This document shows positions 48,400 to 58,520 of a stretch of DNA of 64,000 nt, piece by piece (position 1 is the stretch's first letter; each line of letters opens with the position of its first letter). The stretch lies in assembly GCF_902150065.1 (NCBI RefSeq), contig NC_043987.1:25261987-25325986 (forward strand), in the 5' to 3' direction. Under the pieces are notes generated by a model. That model saw only the letters and a program-made list of their open reading frames with translations. It made no database searches and was not told the origin of the DNA. This DNA comes from Myripristis murdjan. Taxonomy: Eukaryota; Chordata; Actinopteri; Holocentriformes; Holocentridae. The position numbers were made by a program, and so were the translations under genes.

Positions 48400-50045
48400 T
48401 CTGTCCTGCTCCCCCTGCTGTACGTGGTCCTGCTCCCCCTGCTGTACCTGGTCCTGCTGTACCTGGTTCTGCTTTACCTGGTCCTGCTCCCCCTGCTGTA
48501 CCTGGTCCTGCTGTACCTGGTTCTTCTCCCCCTGCTGTACCTGGTCCAGCTCCCCCTCCTGTACCTGGTCCAGCTCCCCCTTCTGTACCTGGCCTCGATG
48601 TACCTGGTCCTGCTCCCCCTGCTGTACCTGGTCCCGCTGTACCTGGTCCTGCTCCCCCTGCTGTACCTGGTCCTGCTTTACCTGGTCCTGCTCCCCCTGG
48701 TCCTGCTGTACCTGGTTCTGCTTTACCTGGTTGTGCTCCCCCTGCTGTACCTGGTCCTGCTCCCCCTGCTGTACCCGGTCCTGCTGTACCTGGTCCTGCT
48801 CCCACTGCTGTACCTGGTCCTGCTGTACCTGGTCCTGATCCCCCTGCTGTACCTGGTCCCGCTGTACCTGGTCCTGCTCTACCTGGTCCTGCTGTACCTG
48901 GTCCTGCTGTACCTGGTCCTGCTGTACCTGGTCCTGCTGTACCTGGTCCTGCTGTACCTGGTCCTGCTCCCCCTGCTGTACCTGGTCCTGCTCCACCTGC
49001 TGTACCTGGTCATGCTCCCCCTGCTGTACCTGGTCCTGCTCCCCCTGCTGTACCTGGTCCTGCTGTACCTGGTTCTGCTCCCCCTGCTGTACCTGGTCCT
49101 GCTGTACCTGGTTCTGCTCCCCTTCCTGTACCTGGTCCAGCTCCCCCCCCTGTACCTGGTCCAGCTACCCCTCCTGTACCTGGCCTCGATGTACCTGGTC
49201 CTGCTCCCCCTGCTGTACCTGGTTCTGCTCCCCCTGCTGTACCTGGTCCTGCTGTACCTGGTTCTTATCCCCTTCCTGTACCTGGTCCAGCTCCCCCTCC
49301 TGTACCTGGTCCAGCTCCCCCTGCTGTACCTGGTCCTGCTCCCCCTGCTGTACCTGGTCCCGCTGTACCTGGTCCTGCTCCCCCTGCTGTACCTGGTCCT
49401 GCTTTACCTGGTCCTGCTCCCCCTGCTGTACCTGGTCCCGCTGTACCTGGTCCTGCTCCCCCTGCTGTACCTGGTCCTGCTTTACCTGGTCCTGCTCCCC
49501 CTGCTGTACCTGGTCCCGCTGTACCTGGTCCTGCTCCCCCTGCTGTACCTGGTCCTGCTCCCCCTGCTGTACCTGGTCCTGCTTTACCTGGTCCTGCTCC
49601 CCCTGCTGTACCCGGTCCTGCTGTACCTGGTTCTGCTTTACCTGGTTGTGCTCCCCCTGCTGTACCTGGTCCTGCTCCCCCTGCTGTACCCAGTCCTGCT
49701 GTACCTGGTCCTGCTCCCACTGCTGTACCCGGTCCTGCTGTACCTGGTCCTGCTCCCCCTGCTGTACCCGGTCCTGCTGTACCTGGTCCTGCTCCCCCTG
49801 CTGTACCCGGTCCTGCTGTACCTGGTCCTGCTCCCACTGCTGTACCTGGTCCTGCTCCCCCTGCTGTACCTGGTCCTGCTGTACCTGGTCCTGCTGTACC
49901 TGGTCCTGCTCCCCCTGCTGTACCTGGTCCTGCTCCCCCTGCTGTACCTGGTCCTGCTCCCCCTGCTGTACCTGGTCCTGCTCCCCCTGCTGTACCTGGT
50001 CCTGCTCCCCCTGCCGTACCTGGTCCTGCTTTACCTGCTGTATCC
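48400..50045. repeat. GC-rich coding-phase minisatellite, about 1.6 kb
   Basis: It is built from 15- and 24-base words such as cctgctgtacctggt and cctgctccccctg, with mild variation. Because all words are multiples of three, several frames stay open: Pro-Ala-Val-Pro-Gly and Leu-Leu-Tyr-Leu-Val on the plus strand, Gly-Pro-Gly-Thr-Ala and Glu-Gln-Asp-Gln-Val-Gln on the minus strand. I see no splice sites joining it to the stem exons. Below it, the minus-strand frame continues into a unique Lys/Arg-rich tail ending at 48167, which I do not recognise. Confidence 0.9.
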
Positions 50046-50215
50046 AAAATATCCAAAAGGCATTGCAATTTGCACAGAGACCCTGGTGGGCCAGTCAGAA
50101 ATAAAGTTCAACAGCTGGAGTTTCAAATGGAGCATTTGTTGTGTCTTCCTGTCCAACACAAAACGGTGTGTGTAATGAATTCAACTCTGACAGCGTTTAC
50201 CTGGTTGTTTTTTAC

Positions 50216-50293
50216 CTTAACTTGTTGACATTGTCCTCCTGCTTCTTCAGATTTTGAGTGTAAGGCTTCACTACTTTGTCAGTGATGTTGTTG
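50216..50293 (-). CDS. st8sia6-like: Repeated stem exon B4
   Basis: The 78-base phase 2 exon encodes NNITDKVVKPYTQNLKKQED and then NVNKL. NIT is a potential N-glycosylation site. The acceptor is gtgtcacag with a short TG run, and the donor aag|gtaaaa. The minisatellite at 48.4-50.0 kb begins about 170 bases beyond its donor. Confidence 0.75.
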
Positions 50294-50791
50294 CTGTGAC
50301 ACACACACAAACAGACAAACAGTCAGGTACATAAAGCACATGCACAATAGTAAAAATATTATCGTGTAATGGTCATATCTTATACTATCCACTGTTGAAC
50401 CCTTTAGGTTCTTTCAAATATTTGATTTAACTGGTAAAAGACATGAGACCTTGCTAGGACCAGATATCACCCATAACATGACTGAAAAAAAAAATGTACG
50501 AAACACTAAAACGTACTTATGAGCATTCAAAATGATTTGGTAATATCAGAAGAAAATGGCAATCAGACCTCAAAAGGAACAAATAAAGAGAAAAGGCAGA
50601 AATGCTGGCAAATTAACTAAAACATTATTAAAAAAAAAAAATTAATAAAAATCTACTTTTAACCTAGTATAAATGTATGTCTTGTATACATTACACTGCA
50701 CCGGAGATAAAGTTAATAAATTTGATTTCTTTTTTGTCTCAAGTGTAAAACTGAAAAAGAATCTCTTCCTCCTTCCTCTCATTCCTCTTAC

Positions 50792-50869
50792 CGTAGCTTT
50801 ATGACTTTGTTGTCCTGCTCCCCCAAGTTGTCAGAGGAATGCTGTTCTACTTTGTCTGTGATGGTTTTC
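50792..50869 (-). CDS. st8sia6-like: Repeated stem exon B3
   Basis: The 78-base phase 2 exon encodes KTITDKVEQHSSDNLGEQDN and then KVIKL. The acceptor is gtgtaacag preceded by (TG)n and the donor acg|gtaaga. It ends CG rather than AG, so the junction residue is Arg whatever follows. It contains ggggagcaggac, which is also the core word of the nearby minisatellite. Confidence 0.72.
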
Positions 50870-50872
50870 CTG

Positions 50873-50909
<37 letters not shown>

Positions 50910-51023
50910 GCATAAAAGAAATGTTGCAACAATAAAATATTAACATTTCATATTTTTCCAAATTTACCATTTCATTCGTTTGGAGAATGGACTTATGTTA
51001 ACAAATATGGTTTCAAATACATT

Positions 51024-51340
51024 TAGGTCCATAAGTATTTGGACAGTGACACAATATTCATAATTTTGTCCTTGTACACCATCACAGTGGATTTGAAATG
51101 GCGTGATCAAGATGTGACTGAAGTGCAGACTTTCAGCTTTAATTTAAGGGGTTTAACAACAACAATGTATAAAAGTGGCTGTAATTCATAAAGGGTTAAT
51201 GCCATATTTTTGTTCAACCCCTTAAATTAAAGCTGAAAGTGTGCACTTCAGTCACATCTTGATCACTCCATTTCAAATCCACTGTGATGGTGTACAAGGA
51301 CAACATTACAAATATTGTGTTTCGCACCATAGCTGTGTTA
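51024..51340. mobile_element. MITE with long inverted repeats
   Basis: The left end gtccataagtatttggacag is a widespread fish element terminus. Arms of about 125 bases (caccatcacagtggatttgaa, gatcaagatgtgactgaagtg, ctttaatttaaggggttt) recur inverted after a loop of about 50 bases. It lies between stem exons B2 and B3. Confidence 0.75.
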
Positions 51341-51437
51341 CACAAGAAAAAAGTATAATTCTACCAAGAAGGGATACTTCATATTTCTTGACTTTTAGCA
51401 AAATTTTGACAGGGTTTATATAAAAATTGTTTTTCAC

Positions 51438-51512
51438 CTGAGGTTTTCTAAGTTGTCTTCCTGCTTCTTCATGCTGTGAGTGAAATGCTCCACCACTTGG
51501 TCAGTGATACGG
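51438..51512 (-). CDS. st8sia6-like: Repeated stem exon B2
   Basis: The 75-base phase 2 exon encodes RITDQVVEHFTHSMKKQEDN and then LENL. The acceptor is gtgtcacag, with a (TG)n run of about 45 bases just upstream, and the donor cag|gtgaaa. It lies beside A2 exactly as B1 lies beside A1, and the intron between them is also duplicated. Confidence 0.78.
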
Positions 51513-51524
51513 CTGTGACACCAA

Positions 51525-51574
<50 letters not shown>

Positions 51575-51658
51575 GTCAGGTGGCACTTGAAAACATGTGA
51601 TTAAGACACAGCAAAAGATGCCATGTAAGAGAGAACCAGGGATGCTGTCTGCTCTCAC

Positions 51659-51739
51659 CTGCAGTCTTCACATGGTGCAGAGTTGCCGGATCCAATTCTC
51701 CTCTGGACATGATGGTAAGGGCCTTGAGGTCCTTTGTCA
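51659..51739 (-). CDS. st8sia6-like: Stem exon A2, copy of A1
   Basis: The 81-base phase 2 exon encodes DKGPQGPYHHVQRRIGSGNS and then APCEDC. It has the same length, acceptor (atttcatag) and donor (cag|gtgaga) as A1. Conserved residues are GPQGPY, I-x-S-G-x-S and PCxDC. It is the natural second exon after first exon 1b. Confidence 0.78.
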
Positions 51740-53736
51740 CTATGAAATAAAACAGAGACAAAACAGAACTGAATGGATACGTAAAGTACAGAAATTAGAG
51801 AGCGAGATAAGACAGAACATTTAATTGGCTGTAAACCAAGGGTGCTGTTAAGCACATACAGCTGGGGCTGTATGTGCTATTTACATTATGACAAGGAAAA
51901 CCTGTTTGGACCTATAGCTCTTACATAAAATAATGTGAATGAATGCAGTTATGCATGGTGACTGTCACTGACGCAGTAAAAGGTGCTGATGAACAATGTG
52001 ACTCCCAACAGGGCGTGTGTTTCCAGCAATTATGACTGAGAATACTAGACAAGTTACCCTTCACTAAAAAAGTGACGAGATTATATTGAAAGTTCACCCT
52101 AAAACAACATTTGACCCCAAAACTAGAGCGATACACACTGGAAGTCCGGCCTACTCAGTCCAGCCCACAGGCAACTTCCGAGTGGCCCAACGAGCTTGAA
52201 TTAAATAGGCCAATTTAATATTTTAAGTGTAATAATACTGAAATTATTATTAAATTCTTTGTTAACGGCTATGCCATTGAGTAGTTGAAATAGTTACAGC
52301 ACTGCGTGGTCTAAAATCCGTAAGCCGTCAGGAAGGAAAACTAGCGTGAGAAACACCAGGATCAGCATCAGGAATTAACTATTTCTCATGGGAGCCAACT
52401 CCGACCGTGTATGCTGAGCACATCTCATGATTGACAGTCGCAACACAATGCCACGCCCAAACACCGAACCAATGTGTTTGAATTGCAATGAGATGAGTGC
52501 ACTGTGGTAGTTAAAGATGATAATATTCAGAGGCATGATGTTGGGAAACACCAAACTGTCCGGACAGGACAATCACAGCAGAGCGACTCTAAAGTGTAAA
52601 GTTCAATGGCATTTTGCAGTCGGAAGTGAGGCTATGCAAAGACCGAGAGATACAGCAGTTTCCCTTTGCTTGTCCTGGATCGTATGTGTGTGTGTGTGTG
52701 TGTGTGCGCATGAGAGAGAAATGGAAAACAGTGGGGAGAGGGAGGGAGGGAGGCACTGGTCTTCAAACCTGTTTTTAAAATCTGGCCCAACTGCATTGTT
52801 AACTGAATGGCCCTGTAGTTTTGAATCGGCTGCATGACCCTTTGAAACAGCGCACTATGCCTCCGTGGTTTCAGTGAGACACCATTTGTTTAGACAAGGT
52901 TTGTGCTGTTCATAAAAATCTCTTTGTGCCTTATTCCACAAAAAGCAGGTTGCAAACATTTACAAGCTACACAGACAAAAAAAAAAAAAGTGAACTATCC
53001 AGGTGCCACTGATTTTCTCATATTTCATCAACGTAGACAGACAAGGCACTGACACACCCTATACACAAATGTGGCCACAATGAGCCCTATAAACTAATGG
53101 TCTTCTCCATAGTAAACACGTCTTGTTTTCATCTTTATTCTCAACTTAACCAGTTAAATTAAGACTTTGATCATCAAAGGTTTCATGTCACATCATATTT
53201 AGATTCTTGCTTCCCATGAACATTTAAAAGGGGGAAAAAATGGAATGAATGGAATTTTTTTGTTGTTTTATTCATGCTATCTCTAAATCTATTTAATAAA
53301 AGTACCTGACAGTTGGCCTTTTTTATTTTTTACACTTATATTGGAGCCCCTCTCTTTCTTTGGTTCTTTGTGTGTGTTTTTGTGTTGTGCCCCTCGTTTC
53401 TCCCCTCTTTGTCTGTATTTAATTTAAAAGCATAAAAATTGCAGTGCAAAAGAAAAGATTGTGAAATGTTCTGTGACTGAAAGAAAAAGCACTACAATAA
53501 AGTATTTAAAATAAATAAATAAATACATCTATCAGTCAGTCCCACAACGGCAGTGATAAATACCCCAAGACTTGGGGTAGTGACATCAAAACAACATTTA
53601 TTCAAAATCCAATAACAAGAAACAAGAAACTGTCGGATTTTAATGACATCTTATGATTGGAGCTGTGTCACCTGGGTGTGATCATGCACAGACCAAGAGA
53701 ACTACAGCAGCTTCCCTCCCTTTATCCTAGATTGTT

Positions 53737-53781
<45 letters not shown>

Positions 53782-54919
53782 GGGCCCCACTGAAACACAG
53801 AGCAGAGGAGAGGAGAAAAACTACAGCGACTACAAATGATAAAAACCTGCCGGTATGCGATGCACAAAGCCTTTTCTCCCACTAGGCTTGAATGTGTGTT
53901 GCTTAAAAGTTATAAGTGAATTGGTTAAATGTTAAATGTACTGGTTAAGTGTCTGGACCTCTGACCTTGAGTAAAAATCACATGAGGGTCTTTGAGTAAC
54001 ATGAAACCTGTTTTTTTTTCTTTATTTATTTGATGAAATGACACATTTACAGCCATGGTTTCTCTTCATTTAGTCTTGTGTGATCATTTCCTTCAACCTA
54101 TGAAAATATTAAGCCTTTGGTGCAACAGGTTAACAGTTGCCTTCTAGCACTGCTGGCCAAGACCTACTTTTGGATCTTCTGCTCAGTTAGATTAGATCTT
54201 CTGCTCAGTTAAATTATCTGACGTGACGCATGACGCATCATATGAAATGAAAGGCAATTACATGTGGTGAGTTAAGGATTAAAAACTAGTCTGTCCACTT
54301 TGTCATTCTCAGATTCTGACAAACCTGCCCAAGATGAAAAGGCCCAAGTGGAGAAACAGAATCCAGCATAAGACATCTGGTGGAGCAGGAAGTTATGGTG
54401 TTGATTAATGTCCAGAAAAGTTTTTTTGGTTTTTGGATATAAGAGGCCACAACTTCATTTTATCCTGTATCCTGACACTGAACATGTGAAAATTTGAAAT
54501 TTGAAGAAATTCCATTCAGGTGTTTCTGGGATGTCACTTTTACGAGACTGAGACCGGGCAGCCCAAGAACATGATGTCTCAGGTTGTGCGTGTTGCCGAC
54601 ATGGGGGCATGACTTAAAGGAGAAGTACATCCAAATTATAGGAGATTTAAAAAAAAAAAAAAAAAAAAAAAAACAGACAACAGCATCATTGCCGTGAAAA
54701 CTCATCTGAGCTAATTAAATTGATCAAACCAGAGAGAGGTGTTACCCTTACCCCTGACTAAACATAAAAAAAACAAAAGATGACAGCAGGTGAAACAAGT
54801 TTGTGAGCCAAGAAGACCACAAATGCAATATAAGCCAAGGGTTTGGTTTCTGAAACAGTATCTCATGATAAATTAAAACAAACCTGAGATTTAAGGAGAG
54901 GTTTAAATGAATTCTTATC

Positions 54920-55425
54920 AAGTGTAGGCCAGTTTTACAGTTTGGTGCAGCATAATTTAATGGTAAACCCTGATTTAATCTGTTTTTTTTTTTTTTTTTT
55001 TTTTTAATTAAGCCTTATTGGTGCAACACAGCCTAAGTCACTGCCAGTTCAACATCATCACACAATAGCTGCAGAACAGGTTTTATATGTTACATGACTG
55101 CACTCAGAAAAGCCTTTAGGTAGACTAAAATCTACTTAAAGGCTTGTAGTAGCTTGATAGTGCATTTTTGTTGTATCTACCTCATGAGTCTAATTTAGTT
55201 ATTAAAAAAAAAAAAAAAAAAAAAGCACATTTGAAACCAACAGTAGTTTGCATGGACTTCATCTTGTATTTTACAGCTTAAATGTCCTCGGTGTGTGTCA
55301 GTGTTTTACTCGGCATTGCAGTGGGATTGGAGTGTGGTGTAGTTTATCGCATTAGCGTGTAGATATGCCTGTTTTTTTGCTTGATAACTTCAATGAAACA
55401 TTGGAAATATGTTGCAAAATTCAAA
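54920..55425. repeat. Dispersed repeat, copy 1
   Basis: gtttggtgcagcataatttaatggt, T-rich tract, gcaacacagc, agctgcagaacag, atgagtcta, A-rich tract, ctcggtgtgt, cagtgggattggagtgtg and gtgtagatatgc recur in the same order at 63070-63510. It is an interspersed element of unknown class. Confidence 0.7.
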
Positions 55426-55884
55426 TATCCATTATTTGGGCATTTTGTTGTCTTTACAGGTGGCTTTAAAGACATACAGCATTCATTTTGAGACATTTTG
55501 GCACAAAACAACTTAAAAAAAAAAAAAAACAGTCCAAAAAAATCCATTCAGATCACAAATCACAAATCTCGTCACACATCTTGATACAAGCCAAGATAAC
55601 AGGAATTATTTACATATGTTAAGCCAAGGCATTCATTTCCTGATCTACCAGACCTTAAATAAATGTGCCGTGACTAAACCCTTCAAAATTCCTGCTCATC
55701 TCTATTATGGCAAAACAAACTGACTTAATCTGACTGTGAGATGAACAATGCAGTTATCCACATTGTACTTAAAACTATTACTGGCCTATATTGTGAGCAT
55801 CAGACAGCAGGGGATAGTAAGGTGCTGAGCTGTCTGATACTGCATGTAGGTGGCGTTGTGGACTGATATAAAGAGTTTGTGTTA

Positions 55885-55886
<2 letters not shown>

Positions 55887-55929
<43 letters not shown>

Positions 55930-55930
55930 G
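55887..55930 (+). repeat. (AAT)n microsatellite
   Basis: About fourteen uninterrupted aat units. Confidence 0.95.
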
Positions 55931-56145
55931 ATAATGAACTGACAGAAAAAAAATTAAGAGCTGAAGTCGATTTTAGTTTTACCTAAATTAATTACATCTA
56001 TGGAAAAAAGTTTGAAATCCTCATGACATAATTCCACTTGAGTCAGTTTTTGGTATTATGGTGTGAAGAAAACCCTTTCCGTAAGGAGCCGACACACAAA
56101 AAAATGTATGGTAATAATAATCGAACAATTTAAATAATCATTTAA

Positions 56146-56851
56146 GAACAGCAAAAAACTTCGCACATCTATTCCTCGGGCAGGTGCGTCGGAAAAGGAC
56201 AAACCAGTCCAAAGTAATTGAAGGATAAATTCCCGCACACTGGCCAACTTCCAGAACAAAGAGTTTATTGCGACGTTTCGGTCATAGACCTTTTTCAAGC
56301 AAATGTTTGTGCCAACAAAAGAAGTCATCTTAAATAGGATTGGCTGTGTGACTACAACCAATCACTTTTTACACACGTCTGATATAAACATTTACATACT
56401 CAATATCAATATACAATCACGACAGTATCAATACACATAGGGAGAGTAGCTACGATACAGTCAAGCAAAACACACAAAACATGTTTTATACATAAAAAGT
56501 TGTGACTGAATACATTAGGTCCTAATAAAAGGTAATGGCTAATGATTGCAGTCAGAAAAATTACAGCAGAATACATAGTTTAAATATAGAGAAAAAAAGA
56601 AGCAGAAAAGAGGAACTTATAATAAGAATGCACGAGTCCTCTAATAAATGTGAAAAAATTATCAAGCAGAATAAACCTACATCTGTAAGTAAACCCAAAC
56701 GAATAGGTCACATAGGTAAATGATTAATAGACTATTAATCATTTACCTATGTAAATTGGCACAAACATTTGCTTGAAAAAGGTCTATGACCGAAACGTCG
56801 CAATAAACTCTCTGTTCTGGAAGTTAGCCAGTGTGCGGGAATTTATCCTTC
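56146..56851. mobile_element. Element with 98-base inverted repeats and a 14-base flanking repeat
   Basis: Arms at 56218-56315 and 56756-56853 are nearly perfect inverted copies containing cgacgtttcggtcatagacc. The loop holds a 62-codon open frame with no recognised motif. A direct repeat aaataatcatttaa lies at 56132-56145 and 56852-56865, which looks like a target duplication. The (cc)gaaacgtcg motif occurs in some Penelope-like elements; that assignment is a guess. Confidence 0.6.
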
Positions 56852-56907
56852 AAATAATCATTTAAAAAAAATGGTTTGGTTCTGTGATGATGTGAGGCTC
56901 ATCTTAC

Positions 56908-56999
56908 CTGTTGGAGAAGTCGTGCCAGACGAATGTGTTCAGCATAAGCCAGAAGACGAGGACGACCAACGCAAAAAAGGATAAAAACAGTTTCTTCAT
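56908..56999 (-). CDS. st8sia6-like: Second first coding exon 1b (signal anchor)
   Basis: It encodes MKKLFLSFFALVVLVFWLML followed by NTFVWHDFSN, a type II signal anchor with a KK-positive N-terminus. The donor is cag|gtaaga, phase 2, the same as exon 1a and compatible with A2 (AG+T gives Ser). The ATG has A at -3. There is no catalytic exon between here and 40.7 kb, so this exon either drives a long-stem transcript of the downstream enzyme or is the remnant of a duplicated gene that lost its catalytic part. Confidence 0.72.
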
Positions 57000-57447
57000 A
57001 TTTTTCACTTGTTTATTTTCTCCGTTGCTTCTCGTTGCCTCCCGTTGCTCTCTCCTCTTTCAGCTTGCTTAATCTGTCTCACCCTGCACCCACGGCGTTT
57101 TATTCTGCGTGGCCCTGCCCAGCCTCTGTCTGGTGTCACCGATCCATTTAAAGGAGGAGGGGAGTCTGACGCGCTGCTGGCGCACATGACAGGAGCAGGG
57201 CGCGGGATGAGGAAGGAGACGATGATAACGAAGGTTCCACACAGAGTATTAGAACACACAACATTAGCCATTGATCATTAATTTACGGCGTATTTTACTT
57301 ACAATGCAGGCTGGGAACAGTTTTATACTGAGGGACCCGGTCCTGCCCACCCGCATGGCGCATGAACGCAAAGCAGAATGATTAAAACAAAACCAGGATA
57401 TTAAAAGGGAAGAGGGAAACTAAAGATGATTGTCACAGGGTGACGAG

Positions 57448-57448
<1 letters not shown>

Positions 57449-57512
<64 letters not shown>

Positions 57513-57522
57513 CGCGCGCGCC
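57449..57522. repeat. (TG)n(CG)n alternating tract
   Basis: About 55 bases of tg repeats run into cg repeats. Such alternating purine-pyrimidine DNA readily adopts the Z form. It lies 450 bases upstream of exon 1b. Confidence 0.9.
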
Positions 57523-57599
57523 TGCCTACCCCTAATTGACACACTTTCTCTGATGCGCGGCACGTGCGTAATTACACCCCAGGTGTGGGTAGTTTGGGG

Positions 57600-58520
57600 T
57601 CTCCTTTTCCTACACTTTTAGGTGACGGCAGACGGGCAGGAGGGAGAGCAGCAGCGCGGCTGAGCTGACGGCAGCAGACGCACTGGAGAAACGCTGTTGG
57701 AGAAGCACTGGTCGGATGGCTGTTACAGCGGAGAGAGGCATCTTGTCCCAGAGAAGCGATTCGGACAGAGGACGTGCTTACCGGCTGCCGGAAGTCCCGG
57801 AACTGAAGAAGCTGCTGCTGCTGCCCGGGGAAACAGGTCGCCACAAGCCAGAGAGACAATAGAGCAGGGCCGGGTCTACGCAGGGGCAAGAGGGGGCCTG
57901 GCCCCCTCAAATAAATGTTGTGCCCCCTCAAACTAAATCCCCCAAAATATATTCAGTTAGACATGGTAAAAGGTGCTGGAGCACAATGCCCCCTCAACAT
58001 TTGTGGCTGCCCCCTCATACATGCCTGGCTAGACCCGGCCCTGCAATAGAGACGCACGGTGCGAGACGGGAAAGCCTCGGATAAAAGTGGAGTGGTGGGG
58101 AAGCTTTCCGTCCTTCCTCCAGAGAAGTAGCTACCCCTCTACTTCCACTACAGAGTATACTGGACGAGACACTACTGGACGAGACATTACCTGTTAACTG
58201 CTGCGGCCAAGGAATTATTTTACTGTTTTTATCCTGGGAAAAAAACAAAAGTACAACTTTGGGCATCCCGCCATCAGTTATTATATGGACAAATTTCAGT
58301 AATTTTGGGCAGGGCTTTATTTCGTTTGAGTTGCATGGATTAAGTTTTCGATCAGTGATTTTATTTAATTTAGTTCGCCTCGTATTGGACTTCTGGAACC
58401 TACTGGATGAGGATACACTTTGGAAATCCGTGGACAGACTGCTGGACTCTCTTTTTAGACCAAACCCTCCGGAGTATCTTTTTTTTTTTTCACACTATCA
58501 TCCAAAGTGACACTTAGTAT
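57600..58520 (+). other. GC-rich possible 5' exon of an unrecognised plus-strand gene
   Basis: The segment is GC-rich and purine-biased, with CAG/CTG-rich stretches like many first exons. An ATG at 57717 opens 49 codons (MAVTAERGILSQRSDSDRGR...) ending in the hAT MITE target site. No family is recognised and no confident donor was placed. It faces away from exon 1b at 57.0 kb, so the two could share a promoter region. Confidence 0.3.
57865..58043. mobile_element. Young hAT-type MITE
   Basis: The 179-base element has ends cagggccgggtcta and its inverse, and is flanked by a perfect 8-base direct repeat caatagag (57857-57864 and 58044-58051). An 8-base duplication is the hAT signature. The perfect match suggests recent insertion. 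Confidence 0.85.

Larger units (their letters stand above)
51385..52140. repeat. Duplicated stem block, distal copy
   Basis: This is the counterpart of 38.2-39.65 kb carrying exons B2 and A2 with surrounding introns. It lacks the segment containing candidate exon C. Intronic similarity is still readable by eye, so the duplication is not ancient. Confidence 0.75.
52141..56907. other. Intron between exon 1b and stem exon A2
   Basis: No exon is supported. It contains (TG)n runs at 52686 and 53741-53779, a (AAT)n run, the dispersed repeat at 54.9 kb and the inverted-repeat element at 56.1 kb. taccccaag-a-cttggggta at about 53561 is a small perfect palindrome. Confidence 0.6.

Noticed and set aside
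48330-50228. Plus-strand open frame of 632 codons (Pro-Ala-Val-Pro-Gly repeats) and overlapping 583-codon Leu-Leu-Tyr-Leu-Val frame
   Set aside because: Both are by-products of a minisatellite whose units are multiples of three; several frames are open at once and no promoter, splice or domain evidence supports a protein.
41000-56907. A complete second sialyltransferase gene starting at exon 1b
   Set aside because: No sialylmotif L, S or HYYD coding sequence was found between 41 and 57 kb; only stem exons occur there.
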